Shown piece after piece: positions 32,251 to 40,481 of a stretch of 64,000 nucleotides of DNA (positions within the stretch are counted from its first letter, which is position 1; each line of letters starts with the position of its first letter). Source of the DNA: Stenotrophomonas sp. BIGb0135 (GTDB lineage Bacteria; Pseudomonadota; Gammaproteobacteria; Xanthomonadales; Xanthomonadaceae); assembly GCF_024810105.1 (NCBI RefSeq), contig NZ_JANUDX010000003.1:1-64000 (forward strand). The letters are read 5' to 3'. The notes beneath the pieces were generated by a model. That model was not told the origin of the DNA. It did no database searches and was given only the letters and a program-made list of their open reading frames with translations. Made by a program: the position numbers and the translations under genes.

Positions 32251-33459
32251 TTACTGAGTGACGCGGACCGCGTGGTCCGCACGGATGGCTGCCGGCAGTG
32301 CGAACAGCACGTCGATACGGGTGTTCTCCATATCGTTCTTGCCGTCGCCGAAGGTCATCACACGGACGCTGATGCCCTTGGTGGTCGCGGTGTAGCCCTC
32401 GCAGGACGCCAGCACCGGAAGCGGGGCGAATGCCGAGGCGAAAGCGTTCTTGTGGAACACCAGGTTCTGCAGCGCGCTCGAGGACGCGGTGCCGAAGATG
32501 GTGATCGCAGCTGCCGCCGCGGGCGAGGCGTTCACGGTGCCGATCACAGTGGAGCTCGTCGGGGTGATCGCCGGGAAGATCGACACGTTGCCCGCGCCAC
32601 CGGCGTAGTCGGCCGTCACCACGAACTGGCGCAGCTTGCCGGTGCTGACGCCGGTGATCGGGTGGACCGAGAACACCCCGGCGATGGTGAAGGTCGAACC
32701 TCGGGTGATCGCGCCGGTGCCGGTGACCACGGCCAGCGTGTTGCCCGTCTGGCCCGCCCCGCCGACCGCATAGCCGGTGCCCGCGCCGTTGGTGTGGACC
32801 GGCAGCGAGAGCTGCTCGAAGAAGTCCAGGTTGGCGAAGCGGCCGACCGCGTTGTCGCTGAACTCGCCGCGGATCTCCTTACCGTCATGGAACAGCGCGG
32901 AGTTGGCCTCGGCCAGCGCATCGCTCGCATCCAGCGAGAAGTGCGAATAGCGCATGTCGTTCGGGGCCAGGAAGCGCGACAGCGAGGAGTCCGCGGAGCG
33001 CCAGGTGGTGCGGGTGTTGGGGACGGTGCCCCAGGTGCCGACCACGTTGGGGGTCTTGCGGTACATCTCGGCCAGCAGGATGGAGTTCACCTTGCTGGAC
33101 AGCGAGTTCATGGCCGGGCGCAGGAAGCGCTCCTTGAAGTCGCTGAGCTCGAGCTTCTTCTCCTTGGCCGTAAAGGTCAGGGCGACGTGCTCCTGCTGGT
33201 CCACGGTCAGGTTGACGGAGGTCTCATTGGTGGACGGCGCATTGCCGCCGCCGGCGAAGACGGAGCCGCTGAAGGTGACCGGCACCGGCGGGACCATGAC
33301 GCGCACGGTATCGCCCTTCTTGTAGCCATTGACCTCTTCGCCGAACTCGCGCTCGCGGGAGGTGTTGATGTTCGGGACGACGGTGTTTTCCTCCACCAGC
33401 ATCGCCGCTGCTTCGCGGGCGATCATCTGGTGGGTCAGTGCCTGGTTGATGTTTGCCAT
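32251..33459 (-). CDS. Major capsid (coat) protein, P22 gp5 family
   Basis: A 402-residue protein. It opens MANINQALTHQMIAREAAAM with LVEENTVVPNIN, and has GDTVRVMVPPVPVTFSG and LTFTAKEKKLELSDFKERFL, the N-arm and E-loop regions of P22-type coat proteins (HK97 fold). An Ala/Gly/Thr-rich insertion near residues 215-330 is in the place of the P22 telokin/I-domain. Flanked by scaffold upstream and a terminator downstream. Confidence 0.9.
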   Translation of the reverse strand: MANINQALTHQMIAREAAAMLVEENTVVPNINTSREREFGEEVNGYKKGDTVRVMVPPVPVTFSGSVFAGGGNAPSTNETSVNLTVDQQEHVALTFTAKEKKLELSDFKERFLRPAMNSLSSKVNSILLAEMYRKTPNVVGTWGTVPNTRTTWRSADSSLSRFLAPNDMRYSHFSLDASDALAEANSALFHDGKEIRGEFSDNAVGRFANLDFFEQLSLPVHTNGAGTGYAVGGAGQTGNTLAVVTGTGAITRGSTFTIAGVFSVHPITGVSTGKLRQFVVTADYAGGAGNVSIFPAITPTSSTVIGTVNASPAAAAAITIFGTASSSALQNLVFHKNAFASAFAPLPVLASCEGYTATTKGISVRVMTFGDGKNDMENTRIDVLFALPAAIRADHAVRVTQ

Positions 33460-33480
33460 TTCGGTGTCCTTGAGGATGGA

Positions 33481-34344
33481 TTAGCGCTTGCGCCGGGCTT
33501 CCTGCCGCTTGGCGAACCACTGGTCATCGGTGAGCTTCTCCGGCGGGGTTTCCGACGGCGAGCGGCCGCTGACGCGCGGGGCCGGGGCGGGAGCCTGCGA
33601 CACGGGTTTGTTGGTCTGCGGAGCAAGTGCCGGCGGAGCGGTCAGCTCCTGGGCCGGCGGCGCTGCTTCCAAGCGCGATGCATAGCGGGCAACTGCCGCT
33701 TCCATCAGTTCCGGCCGGACACTTGCCAGCTGGAACAGCTCGTCCTCGTTCAAGGCGAGCTGGTAGGCGATCTTCGGCCCCTTTTCGTGGGACATGATCG
33801 CCTTCTGCAGCTCAGGGACCAGGTACTGCGCCGGGATGGACCCAACGACCTCTTCGAAGTCGGGGTTCTCCGCGGCAAATGCCTGCACACGTGCTCCGTA
33901 CGCCTGCACCTTCTCCTGTTCCGACCGCGCTGCAGTCTCGGTTTTCTGCTGCTCATCCCACTGCTTTCGGGCCTGCTCGACCTCGTAGCGGGCCGTCTGC
34001 CGGGCCAGCTCCTCGGGATCGAAGCCTGCGCTCTCCATGGTGGGCGGCTTGGGGTCGTGCTTGGGGAAACGGGCCTCCAATGCCTCCAGGCGCTTGCTCG
34101 TCTCCTGAGCAGCCTGCCGCGCGGCAGCGGCCTCGTTCTTCAGCCGGTCGATGTACTGGCTGGTGCGGTTTTTGCGCTTCTCCTCGTCAGCCTTGGCCTT
34201 CTGCTGCTCGGCGTCCTTCGCCTTGTCGGCTTCCTGCCGCTGCAGATCATCCTGGCTGGCCGCCTCCGCATCGTTGCGGGGCTGCTGGGTGGTGGGCAGC
34301 ACTTCGCCGCCGCCCTGATCCAGGGCGTTGTTCTCGTCGCTCAT
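33481..34344 (-). CDS. Scaffolding protein
   Basis: A 287-residue, highly charged helical protein with long coiled coils (KAKDAEQQKAKADEEKRKNR; ARYEVEQARKQWDEQQK) and a basic C-terminus (WFAKRQEARRKR), as in P22-type scaffolds whose C-terminal basic helix-turn-helix binds coat. Its place between portal and coat genes agrees. Confidence 0.85.
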   Translation of the reverse strand: MSDENNALDQGGGEVLPTTQQPRNDAEAASQDDLQRQEADKAKDAEQQKAKADEEKRKNRTSQYIDRLKNEAAAARQAAQETSKRLEALEARFPKHDPKPPTMESAGFDPEELARQTARYEVEQARKQWDEQQKTETAARSEQEKVQAYGARVQAFAAENPDFEEVVGSIPAQYLVPELQKAIMSHEKGPKIAYQLALNEDELFQLASVRPELMEAAVARYASRLEAAPPAQELTAPPALAPQTNKPVSQAPAPAPRVSGRSPSETPPEKLTDDQWFAKRQEARRKR

Positions 34345-34383
34345 AGCATCCTCACGGGGTTCGGCCAGACCGGGCCGATGCGG

Positions 34384-36405
34384 TCAGGCGGGATAGCCGC
34401 CTGTTTGTTCGGGCACAAAAAAGCCGCCCTGAGGCGGCTGGGTGATCGGCATTGCCGGTGGCTGTGACGGTGGCTGCGGAGGTCCGCCGAGAAGCGCCAA
34501 GCCGGCTGCGTTCTCGATCGCCTGCCCGACTGCCTGCTCTCCATAGAGCTGGGCCTGTGCATCGGACCTCTTTGCATCTGCCTCGGCCTTCTGGGCGTCG
34601 GCCATGGCCTTGGGATCGGGCTGCTGGGGCGGTGGCGGCTCCTCGCCATCCTTCGGCTGCAGCAAGCCCTCCCCGACCAGGATCTTGCGGAATGCCGCGT
34701 CCACTTCCTCGCTGCCAGGCAGGTCCATGTTGTTGATTGCCGTGTATGCCATCAGCGAGGCGATCGGCGGCGGCAAGCCCGGGCCCATCTGGCCGAGCAT
34801 GGTGGTGAAGGCGTCGACCGCCTCCATCCTCTGCGTGGCGAAGTTGGGGCCAACGGTAATAGCCACGTCGTACTTTCCCTTGCCGATGTCGTTCAGGACG
34901 ATCTTCTGGCCTGTGGCCGGGTCGATCACCTCTTGGTACAGCCGCTTCCACTTCTCGCCGCCATCGGGGCCAAGCACGCGAACCACGCGCGGGGTGTCGT
35001 ACACGCGCGGGATCATGTCCACCAGCACCCGGTAGGTGTGCCGGATGCCATAGGCCAGATTGTCGATGTAGTTGAAGGTCGCCGTGGCGCCCTGCTGCTG
35101 CCTGGCCAGGATGCCCTTACCGCTCGTCTCGTTGCCCTGAGCGCCGAGGCTCGCGTTGTGGATGCCCGTGTTGGCCTTGATGTCCTCATTGTCGAGCGCG
35201 CCAAGCTGCAGCAGCGCCGCAGGGATCTCTGCCTGGCCGGCGCGCGTCGGGATCTCTGTTGCCTCGTCGTTGATCGGCAGGTAGGGGTAATCCTCGGAGT
35301 TGGCGTTGCGCCAGAACCGCTCCAGCCCCTTGATCGACCTCAGCTTGACGATGAACGGGGCCTTCGGAGCCTTGGCCACCGCCTCGATCGCCGCGGTGCG
35401 GTGCACGTTGTGCAGGCGCTGCTGGTCCTTATTTGGCCGGACCATGCCGAACCAGTAGTCCTCGCCGTCGATGCTGGTGATGTTCCCCCAGATCGGGATC
35501 AGCGGGATGAACTTGGACGGGAAGTCATACTCCTCGCCGAGCCACTCGTGCCCGTTGGTGAAGCGCATCTTCACGTCGTGCGTGTCGATCTCGCGCCGAC
35601 GGATGATCTGCACGCCCTCCCCGGCCAGGATCGCCTCGAGAGCGTCCGGCGACTGGTCCATGCCCTGCCGCTTCGCTTCCTTGCCCAAGTCCTCGACCGA
35701 CACCGTGGCGCCATTGGAAAGCTGCCAGATCTCCGCCTTCCGCGGCTTCTTCCACCAGTAGGCTGCGATCCGAACCTGGCCCTTGTCGCGCCAGCTCGTG
35801 CATCTGTTGTCGTCTTCCCAGTCCGTCAGGCTGGCGTCAGGCCAGCGGCGCTCATGCTCTTCCTTCGAGATGAGTTCTTCTTCGAAGGCGTACTCTGCGT
35901 CTGACCGATCCAGCTCAACCGAAGGCCCCCACTTGATGGCAAACGGGTTGCGCACCGGCTTGATGAAGATGTCCTGGTCGAAATCGTCCTGGTTGGCGTA
36001 CTCGGTGCAGATCCGCCACACGCCGAAGCCGCCCTTGACCGCGAAGTCATAGGCGATGTCATAGGCCTGGTCGGCGTTGCTGACCGCCTCGATGTTTCGG
36101 CAGATGCCCTGCATCAGCTCGGCCAGGCCCTTGTCGCCCTCCTCGGTGCCGCGAACCTTGCCCTGCGGCCGGTTCTGGCGCATCTCGTTGATGACCTGGC
36201 GGACGTGTGCGGCCAGCTTGGGGAACTCGTAGGTCGGGCGATCGCCGCGGCGCGCCTTCAGCTTTTGATCCCACTGAGCGCCCGGAACGGTCACGAACTT
36301 CACGTCGTCACTGGCCTGGTCGTACAGCTCGCGGCAGGCTTCGGACGCAAGATCCCTGCGCTTCAGCATCTCAGCCAGCGCATCGTCCCGCTTCTTGTCA
36401 GCCAT
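34384..36405 (-). CDS. Portal protein, P22 gp1 family
   Basis: A 673-residue protein close to the P22 portal in length (725). Landmarks: ELYDQASDDVKFVTVPGAQWD, YEFPKLAAHVRQVINEMRQN, LRSIKGLERFWRNANSEDYP and NASLGAQGNETSGKGILARQ. It forms the dodecameric DNA gate of the head. The C-terminal 110 residues are Gln/Ala/Pro-rich. The last codons contain an intrinsic terminator (34416-34439). Confidence 0.93.
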   Translation of the reverse strand: MADKKRDDALAEMLKRRDLASEACRELYDQASDDVKFVTVPGAQWDQKLKARRGDRPTYEFPKLAAHVRQVINEMRQNRPQGKVRGTEEGDKGLAELMQGICRNIEAVSNADQAYDIAYDFAVKGGFGVWRICTEYANQDDFDQDIFIKPVRNPFAIKWGPSVELDRSDAEYAFEEELISKEEHERRWPDASLTDWEDDNRCTSWRDKGQVRIAAYWWKKPRKAEIWQLSNGATVSVEDLGKEAKRQGMDQSPDALEAILAGEGVQIIRRREIDTHDVKMRFTNGHEWLGEEYDFPSKFIPLIPIWGNITSIDGEDYWFGMVRPNKDQQRLHNVHRTAAIEAVAKAPKAPFIVKLRSIKGLERFWRNANSEDYPYLPINDEATEIPTRAGQAEIPAALLQLGALDNEDIKANTGIHNASLGAQGNETSGKGILARQQQGATATFNYIDNLAYGIRHTYRVLVDMIPRVYDTPRVVRVLGPDGGEKWKRLYQEVIDPATGQKIVLNDIGKGKYDVAITVGPNFATQRMEAVDAFTTMLGQMGPGLPPPIASLMAYTAINNMDLPGSEEVDAAFRKILVGEGLLQPKDGEEPPPPQQPDPKAMADAQKAEADAKRSDAQAQLYGEQAVGQAIENAAGLALLGGPPQPPSQPPAMPITQPPQGGFFVPEQTGGYPA
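34416..34439 (-). terminator. Intrinsic terminator inside the portal gene 3' end
   Basis: On the minus strand AGCCGCC-TCAG-GGCGGCT is followed by TTTTTT. It lies inside the portal coding region, about 30 bp before its stop codon, in the stretch encoding QPPQGGFFVPEQ. Transcripts that stop here would lack the portal stop codon. Confidence 0.8.
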
Positions 36406-37757
36406 CAGTAGTCCGTCGTGTAGTTGTCCAGGGCCGACATGTCCGGCTCACTGTGGTCGGTGCTCAGGTAGTCCACGGCCATCATCCCGAACGAATCAGC
36501 GCCATGGCTGGCCCAATCGTGGTTGGGGCCGAAGCCGATGTTTCTCTTCTCGTCGCGCTTCTCGTGATACCAGCCCAGCGCATCGCGGCCCGCTTCGGTC
36601 GCGTCAAGCGCCTCGGCGTCCTCGCCCTTGCGTGCGTCCTTGACCGGCGTGTTGTTGAACCAGACGCTGGGGAACAGCCGGCGCGCGGCCTCCACACGGG
36701 TCATCGCCGCGCCTTGTCCCATGTTGGGAATCACCTTCACCTCGAAGCCAGCCTTGCGCAGCTCGCTCTCGTAGCTGACCGAGAACACCTTGTCGTGCGC
36801 TGCGCCGTCGTGTGGCAGCACACACATGGCGCTGCTGAAACCATTCCGGCGCAGGAAGTCCACATGAGTGGCCAACGGCTGCCCGACCGCCTCGTAATAG
36901 CGCAGCACGCGCACCTCGCGCCCAATGAACTGGACGATCCAGATTGCGCATGCGTCAGCCTTGGCGCCGGTGCCGCCGATGTCCCAGTACGCCCTCAGGG
37001 TCATCAGGGGGTCGGCTGCAACCCGGCTGATACGCCCCTGTTCCTTGGCTGCAGCCAGGTCCTTCGCGAAGTAGGCGCCTGCCACCGCAATCAGGTAAGC
37101 ACCGTCCCAGATGTGGGCGTATTGGTCAGGCTTCTCATCGAGATCCCGAAGGCGCTTGCGCTTCAGAACCTCGGGGAACTTGAGGTTGTCGTTCCAGTTG
37201 ATCTCCACGACCTTGACGAGCGGATCTGTCGAGCGCCGGAACCTCTCAACCGCGGCTGACTTGCGCGCAGGGTTCCAGGTCACCCAGAGCTCGGCGTTCC
37301 ATTCAGCACCCTCCTCTCGAAGGGTAGGCCCCAGAGTGTCGAATGCGGTATCGGTGACCGGCTCGGCTTCATCGACCCAGCACAGGAGAATGCGGCCCTT
37401 CGACTTGACAGACCCGATGTTCCGATCCAGGCCGGCGAAGGAGAACCACACCCTGCCATCGTGGCTCTTGATGAACTTCTCGCCGACGTTCCAGTACCTG
37501 GACAACAGCGGATCGCCTTCGATTCCTCGCTTGATCTCCTCCAGCGAGGAGTCATCCAGTGAGTTCATGAACTGGCGAGCGCAGAGGATCTGCCCTCGAA
37601 TGCCGGCCTGCCCGAACCTCATGCCCCAAACCGCCGCCATCGTGGCGAACGATCGGGTCTTGCCAGAGCCGCGACCGCCGTATGCGCCGCGCACGTCCGC
37701 ACGGCCCTGAAACACCGGGATGAGCTTCGGTGGAAGCTCGATCCGCATCTCAGTCAT
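36405..37757 (-). CDS. Terminase large subunit
   Basis: A 450-residue packaging ATPase/nuclease. Walker A is GGRGSGKT (27-34), Walker B and catalytic Glu are in ILLCWVDEAE (Asp128-Glu129), the coupling motif is near WNPARK, and nuclease acidic residues are in YWDIGGTGAKADACAIW and near the C-terminus (HGADSFGMMAVDY). It pumps DNA through the portal. It overlaps the small subunit by 4 bp. Confidence 0.95.
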   Translation of the reverse strand: MTEMRIELPPKLIPVFQGRADVRGAYGGRGSGKTRSFATMAAVWGMRFGQAGIRGQILCARQFMNSLDDSSLEEIKRGIEGDPLLSRYWNVGEKFIKSHDGRVWFSFAGLDRNIGSVKSKGRILLCWVDEAEPVTDTAFDTLGPTLREEGAEWNAELWVTWNPARKSAAVERFRRSTDPLVKVVEINWNDNLKFPEVLKRKRLRDLDEKPDQYAHIWDGAYLIAVAGAYFAKDLAAAKEQGRISRVAADPLMTLRAYWDIGGTGAKADACAIWIVQFIGREVRVLRYYEAVGQPLATHVDFLRRNGFSSAMCVLPHDGAAHDKVFSVSYESELRKAGFEVKVIPNMGQGAAMTRVEAARRLFPSVWFNNTPVKDARKGEDAEALDATEAGRDALGWYHEKRDEKRNIGFGPNHDWASHGADSFGMMAVDYLSTDHSEPDMSALDNYTTDY

Positions 37758-38008
37758 TTCATCGGCACAAGCTTGAACGAGGTGACCGTCTCAAGCGGCC
37801 CGCCACCTTCGCCAGTCACCTGCAAAGGCAGCACTCGGCCCAGCAGACTCATAAATGCCTTGGGCTCCGAAACTGCCTGCGCAGCCAGGTAGTCAACGCC
37901 CCCGTTGCGCTCCAGCGCCTCGAGGATCATCTCCCGGAGCTGCTTGTTGTTCTTGTCGATGGCGCCCTTCGGCCGGCCGGCGCCTTCACGCTTGCCTCCG
38001 CGTGCCAT
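37754..38008 (-). CDS. Putative terminase small subunit
   Basis: An 84-residue protein: MARGGKREGAGRPKGAIDKN followed by two helices. The GKREGAGRPKG start is frequent in short DNA-binding packaging proteins. The position directly before the large terminase with a 4-bp overlap is the main argument. Confidence 0.65.
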   Translation of the reverse strand: MARGGKREGAGRPKGAIDKNNKQLREMILEALERNGGVDYLAAQAVSEPKAFMSLLGRVLPLQVTGEGGGPLETVTSFKLVPMK

Positions 38009-38030
38009 ATATGAATCCTATGATTGTTAT

Positions 38031-38429
38031 TCAGGTTGCCGGGGTGGCGACCATCTGCGTGGGCCCATTCGCCCAGATGTCCGTGGACATGTAGCGTGCG
38101 GGCAGTATCTGGATCACGTGGTGCGCCACGAACTTCTCACCGTTGCTCAGCTCTGCGGTCAGTCGGATGCAGCAGAAGCCGTCGACCTGGGCAGTGAGCA
38201 TCACTTGGCAAGACCGGCCGCCGGCCAGAACCTGCGGGGTGCTCATGGCCGCGGTGAAGGTGTCGAGCGTGTCCCATACCGCGCGGGCGATGGTCACACC
38301 GACTGGCAGAGCGCCATTGAAGTCGCTCACCAGTGCGCGGCGCTCCGGGGCGTACAGCCTGGCTTGGAACACACGGTCCCGGTTGTAGCCCGAGACGATG
38401 TTCCGGGTGGCGCGCCCCATGTCACTCAC
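38031..38429 (-). CDS. Phage protein of unknown function
   Basis: A 132-residue beta-rich protein (VFQARLYAPERRALVSDFNG; GFCCIRLTAELSNGEKFVAH). It sits between the lysis genes and terminase and overlaps Rz by 8 bp. No family recognised. Confidence 0.55.
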   Translation of the reverse strand: MSDMGRATRNIVSGYNRDRVFQARLYAPERRALVSDFNGALPVGVTIARAVWDTLDTFTAAMSTPQVLAGGRSCQVMLTAQVDGFCCIRLTAELSNGEKFVAHHVIQILPARYMSTDIWANGPTQMVATPAT

Positions 38430-38889
38430 GGTCAGCTCTCACTTGAGCCTGGAGTCCGCGGACTTGGGCGTCACACTGGGCGGCGGCGCGAACAATTCGG
38501 CCCGCACTGTCGCTTCGGTCGTTGGCTCCAGCATCAGGCTGGGCGATACCGGCGCCAAGATCGGACATTCGGGCGGCCTCGCAACCTTGCCAACGCTGCT
38601 GCAACTGGAGATTGCCATTGCGCAGCCCAGCGGCCACAGCAGACCCTTTGCGCTCCGCATCTTGCCTCTCCTGTTCGAATTGGGTGGCGACCTGCTCGGC
38701 CCGCGCCACCCTCTGGCGCTCAATGGCCGTGATGGCCTTGGCGTTGTCTCGTTCGATCTCGGCCGATTTCTTGGCCGTGACCGCGTTGTCCCGCTCTCTC
38801 TTGGCGCTGGCCACCGAGCCACGCTGCCAGATGGCGAGCAGGCTCAGGGCAAGAACGACCGCGATGAGGGCGCGGGACAGGATGCTCAC
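38422..38889 (-). CDS. i-spanin (Rz-like lysis protein)
   Basis: A 155-residue protein with GTG start, an N-terminal transmembrane anchor (ALIAVVLALSLLAIW), then a long periplasmic coiled coil (SAKRERDNAVTAKKSAEIERDNA). This is the Rz/i-spanin design, which bridges to an outer-membrane lipoprotein to fuse membranes at lysis. The partner Rz1 gene is nested inside it in another frame. Confidence 0.85.
   Translation of the reverse strand: MSILSRALIAVVLALSLLAIWQRGSVASAKRERDNAVTAKKSAEIERDNAKAITAIERQRVARAEQVATQFEQERQDAERKGSAVAAGLRNGNLQLQQRWQGCEAARMSDLGAGIAQPDAGANDRSDSAGRIVRAAAQCDAQVRGLQAQVRADRE
38439..38660 (-). CDS. o-spanin (Rz1-like lipoprotein) nested in Rz
   Basis: A 73-residue lipoprotein in a different frame, wholly inside Rz. 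It starts at 38660 with a strong AGGAGAGG site. The signal MRSAKGLLWPLGCAMAISSC ends in lipobox AISSC (Cys20), and the mature part is Pro-rich (PPECPILAPVSPS), as Rz1 proteins are. The frame is open upstream to 38822, but only the 38660 start gives a signal peptide. Confidence 0.85.
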   Translation of the reverse strand: MRSAKGLLWPLGCAMAISSCSSVGKVARPPECPILAPVSPSLMLEPTTEATVRAELFAPPPSVTPKSADSRLK

Positions 38890-38891
38890 TG

Positions 38892-39164
38892 TCAGCCCTT
38901 CCGCTGGCTCACGAACTTGGCGACCAGGCCGGCCCCTGCGAACACCCGGATGAACGTGGTGATCGCGCCGGGCATTGCCTCATCGGCGAGCATGCCCAGC
39001 GCAGCGGCGGCGGCGTACAGGCCGTCCGGGCTGGCCAGCAGCAAGCCCCACAGCCAGGTGGTCCAGTGCTTCAGGGTGTCCTTGACCGGTACCAGGCCCT
39101 GCGGAAGAAGGCTGACCTTCTTGGGCCGTGTCGGCGGGGTGATGATGGGGGTCGGGCTGCTCAT
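38892..39164 (-). CDS. Putative holin
   Basis: A 90-residue protein with hydrophobic segments WTTWLWGLLLASPDGLYAAA and AITTFIRVFAGAGLVAKFVS and a basic end (QRKG). Size, topology and the place beside Rz suggest the holin that opens the inner membrane. The two genes at 39161-39729 also encode membrane proteins and one could be the holin or antiholin instead. Confidence 0.65.
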   Translation of the reverse strand: MSSPTPIITPPTRPKKVSLLPQGLVPVKDTLKHWTTWLWGLLLASPDGLYAAAAALGMLADEAMPGAITTFIRVFAGAGLVAKFVSQRKG

Positions 39165-39484
39165 TTGGGTTCGCGCTCCTTCTGGCGCTGAAGCTCTTTG
39201 TCGATCTCTTCGGCGAAGCGCGGGGCCAGCATGTACACCGCCTTCTGGTAGGCCTCTGCCTGCCGGGATGCGGAATCCACCGCAGTGGCCACATGGGAGA
39301 TCCAGACCGCGCCGGCGATGACGCCTGCCATGGACAACCCAATGGCGATCCCGTTCCAGATGGAACCGGCGCCCTCGATCCGCAGCGTGTTGTTGTTGCT
39401 GCTGGCCGGCGGGCGGAGCATCGCGCTCAGGTCTGTGATGCTGGCTTCCAGCCTATCCAGCGGATCCGTGAGGCGGTCGGTCAC
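39161..39484 (-). CDS. Membrane protein of the lysis cassette
   Basis: A 107-residue protein with one hydrophobic segment (WNGIAIGLSMAGVIAGAVWI) and a charged, helical C-terminus (FAEEIDKELQRQKEREPK). Both ends overlap neighbours by 4 bp. Function unknown; possibly a second holin component. Confidence 0.6.
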   Translation of the reverse strand: MTDRLTDPLDRLEASITDLSAMLRPPASSNNNTLRIEGAGSIWNGIAIGLSMAGVIAGAVWISHVATAVDSASRQAEAYQKAVYMLAPRFAEEIDKELQRQKEREPK

Positions 39485-39729
39485 CGGCCAGAGCCTCGAA
39501 TCTCGCCCTTGATCTCGGCCACGGCCTTGAGCAGCTCGGTGCAGGTCTGGCTGATGGTGGCCATGGTCTGCTCGATGCGGGTGATCTCGGGCTTCTTCAC
39601 GAACTCGTCCGAGACCAGGACTCGGAGGTCCGTGATCCGCTTCGACAGGCTCACGATGTAGCCCAGAGCGAAGATCACCAGGGGCATGAGCACCCCGACA
39701 GCCACGTTCACCACGATCTGCCAGTTCAT
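39481..39729 (-). CDS. Membrane protein of the lysis cassette, coiled coil
   Basis: An 82-residue protein: N-terminal transmembrane helix (VVNVAVGVLMPLVIFALGYI), then a soluble coiled coil. It starts inside the lysozyme stop (4-bp overlap). No specific family. Confidence 0.6.
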   Translation of the reverse strand: MNWQIVVNVAVGVLMPLVIFALGYIVSLSKRITDLRVLVSDEFVKKPEITRIEQTMATISQTCTELLKAVAEIKGEIRGSGR

Positions 39730-40163
39730 GAGCGGAACACCCCCTGCTCGTCCAGCCGGCGGTTGGTCAGGCCCTTCATGACCTTGCCCGCCGCTCGGTT
39801 CCAGCGCGGGAACTCCGCTGCTGCCCCGGCCACATCGCCCGCATTGAACTTGCGCAGCAAGGTGGAATTGGCGAACGCCTTGACGCCGATGTTGTAGGCC
39901 AAGCTGGTCATGGCACCGAGCTGGGCGTCAGTCGCGGGCTTCTTCAGCACCGACCGGACACCTTTCAGGAAACGGTCCACATCCAGCGCCAGGCGATCAT
40001 CCGCCTGCGCCTGCGTCCAGGTGACACCATTCTTGATGCCGGGCCCGGTGGCGCCGTAACCGATGGTCCAAGGGTGACCCCCGGATCCAGGGTCGGGATA
40101 GGCGGCCAGCCTGCAGCCTTCCCACTTCTTGATGAGTGAGACGGCGTAGGCAAGGGCTGACAC
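39726..40163 (-). CDS. Endolysin, lysozyme (GH24)
   Basis: A 145-residue phage lysozyme. Catalytic Glu15 is in IKKWEGCRLAAYPDP, the TIGYGATG strand follows (33-40), and the helical lobe has LKKPATDAQLGAMTSLAYNIG and FPRWNRAAGKVMKGLTNRR. It cuts the peptidoglycan glycan chain. There is no signal or SAR anchor, so release needs the holin. GTG start with GGAG upstream. Confidence 0.93.
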   Translation of the reverse strand: MSALAYAVSLIKKWEGCRLAAYPDPGSGGHPWTIGYGATGPGIKNGVTWTQAQADDRLALDVDRFLKGVRSVLKKPATDAQLGAMTSLAYNIGVKAFANSTLLRKFNAGDVAGAAAEFPRWNRAAGKVMKGLTNRRLDEQGVFRS

Positions 40164-40180
40164 GGCTTTTCTCCAGGCAA

Positions 40181-40208
40181 TAAAAAAGCCCCGGCTTTCG
40201 CAGGGGCT
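40181..40208 (-). terminator. Intrinsic terminator between the Q region and lysis genes (tR'-like)
   Basis: AGCCCC and GGGGCT form the stem around about 10 nt, with TTTTTT following on the minus strand. It is placed like lambda tR': downstream of Q and upstream of the lysis genes, so late expression would need antitermination. Confidence 0.85.
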
Positions 40209-40244
40209 ACTTTGGTCGCGCGTAGGATGACACCTAAAACAAGG

Positions 40245-40481
40245 TCAGGTCACGACCTCGCCGACAGGTAAAGGGAGGGGCTGCCAACCAACCGGCTGCC
40301 ATCCGCTGTGCAGAGTTGTCCAACCAGCCCAGCCCACAGTGATAAGCCAGACTTTAACGCCGTCTCTGAAAGAGGGTGCTGCTACGAAGACCTTCTCCTC
40401 CCTCTCAAGTTCCTTAGCCCTCACCCGCAGAAGAATTACGCCGTCATTCGGCGCAGAGCCCATTGACTCCCATTGGTTCAT
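40245..40481 (-). CDS. DUF551-like small phage protein
   Basis: A 78-residue protein with the WESMGSAPNDGVILLRVRA start and GWQPLPLP end that mark DUF551-like proteins (W-P--SAP-DG ... WQPLP-PP). Function unknown. One of several related genes in this prophage (43926-44246, 50408-50611). Confidence 0.6.
   Translation of the reverse strand: MNQWESMGSAPNDGVILLRVRAKELEREEKVFVAAPSFRDGVKVWLITVGWAGWTTLHSGWQPVGWQPLPLPVGEVVT

Noticed and set aside
32272-34467. 731-codon plus-strand frame opposite coat and scaffold genes
   Set aside because: Shadow of well-identified P22-type structural genes.
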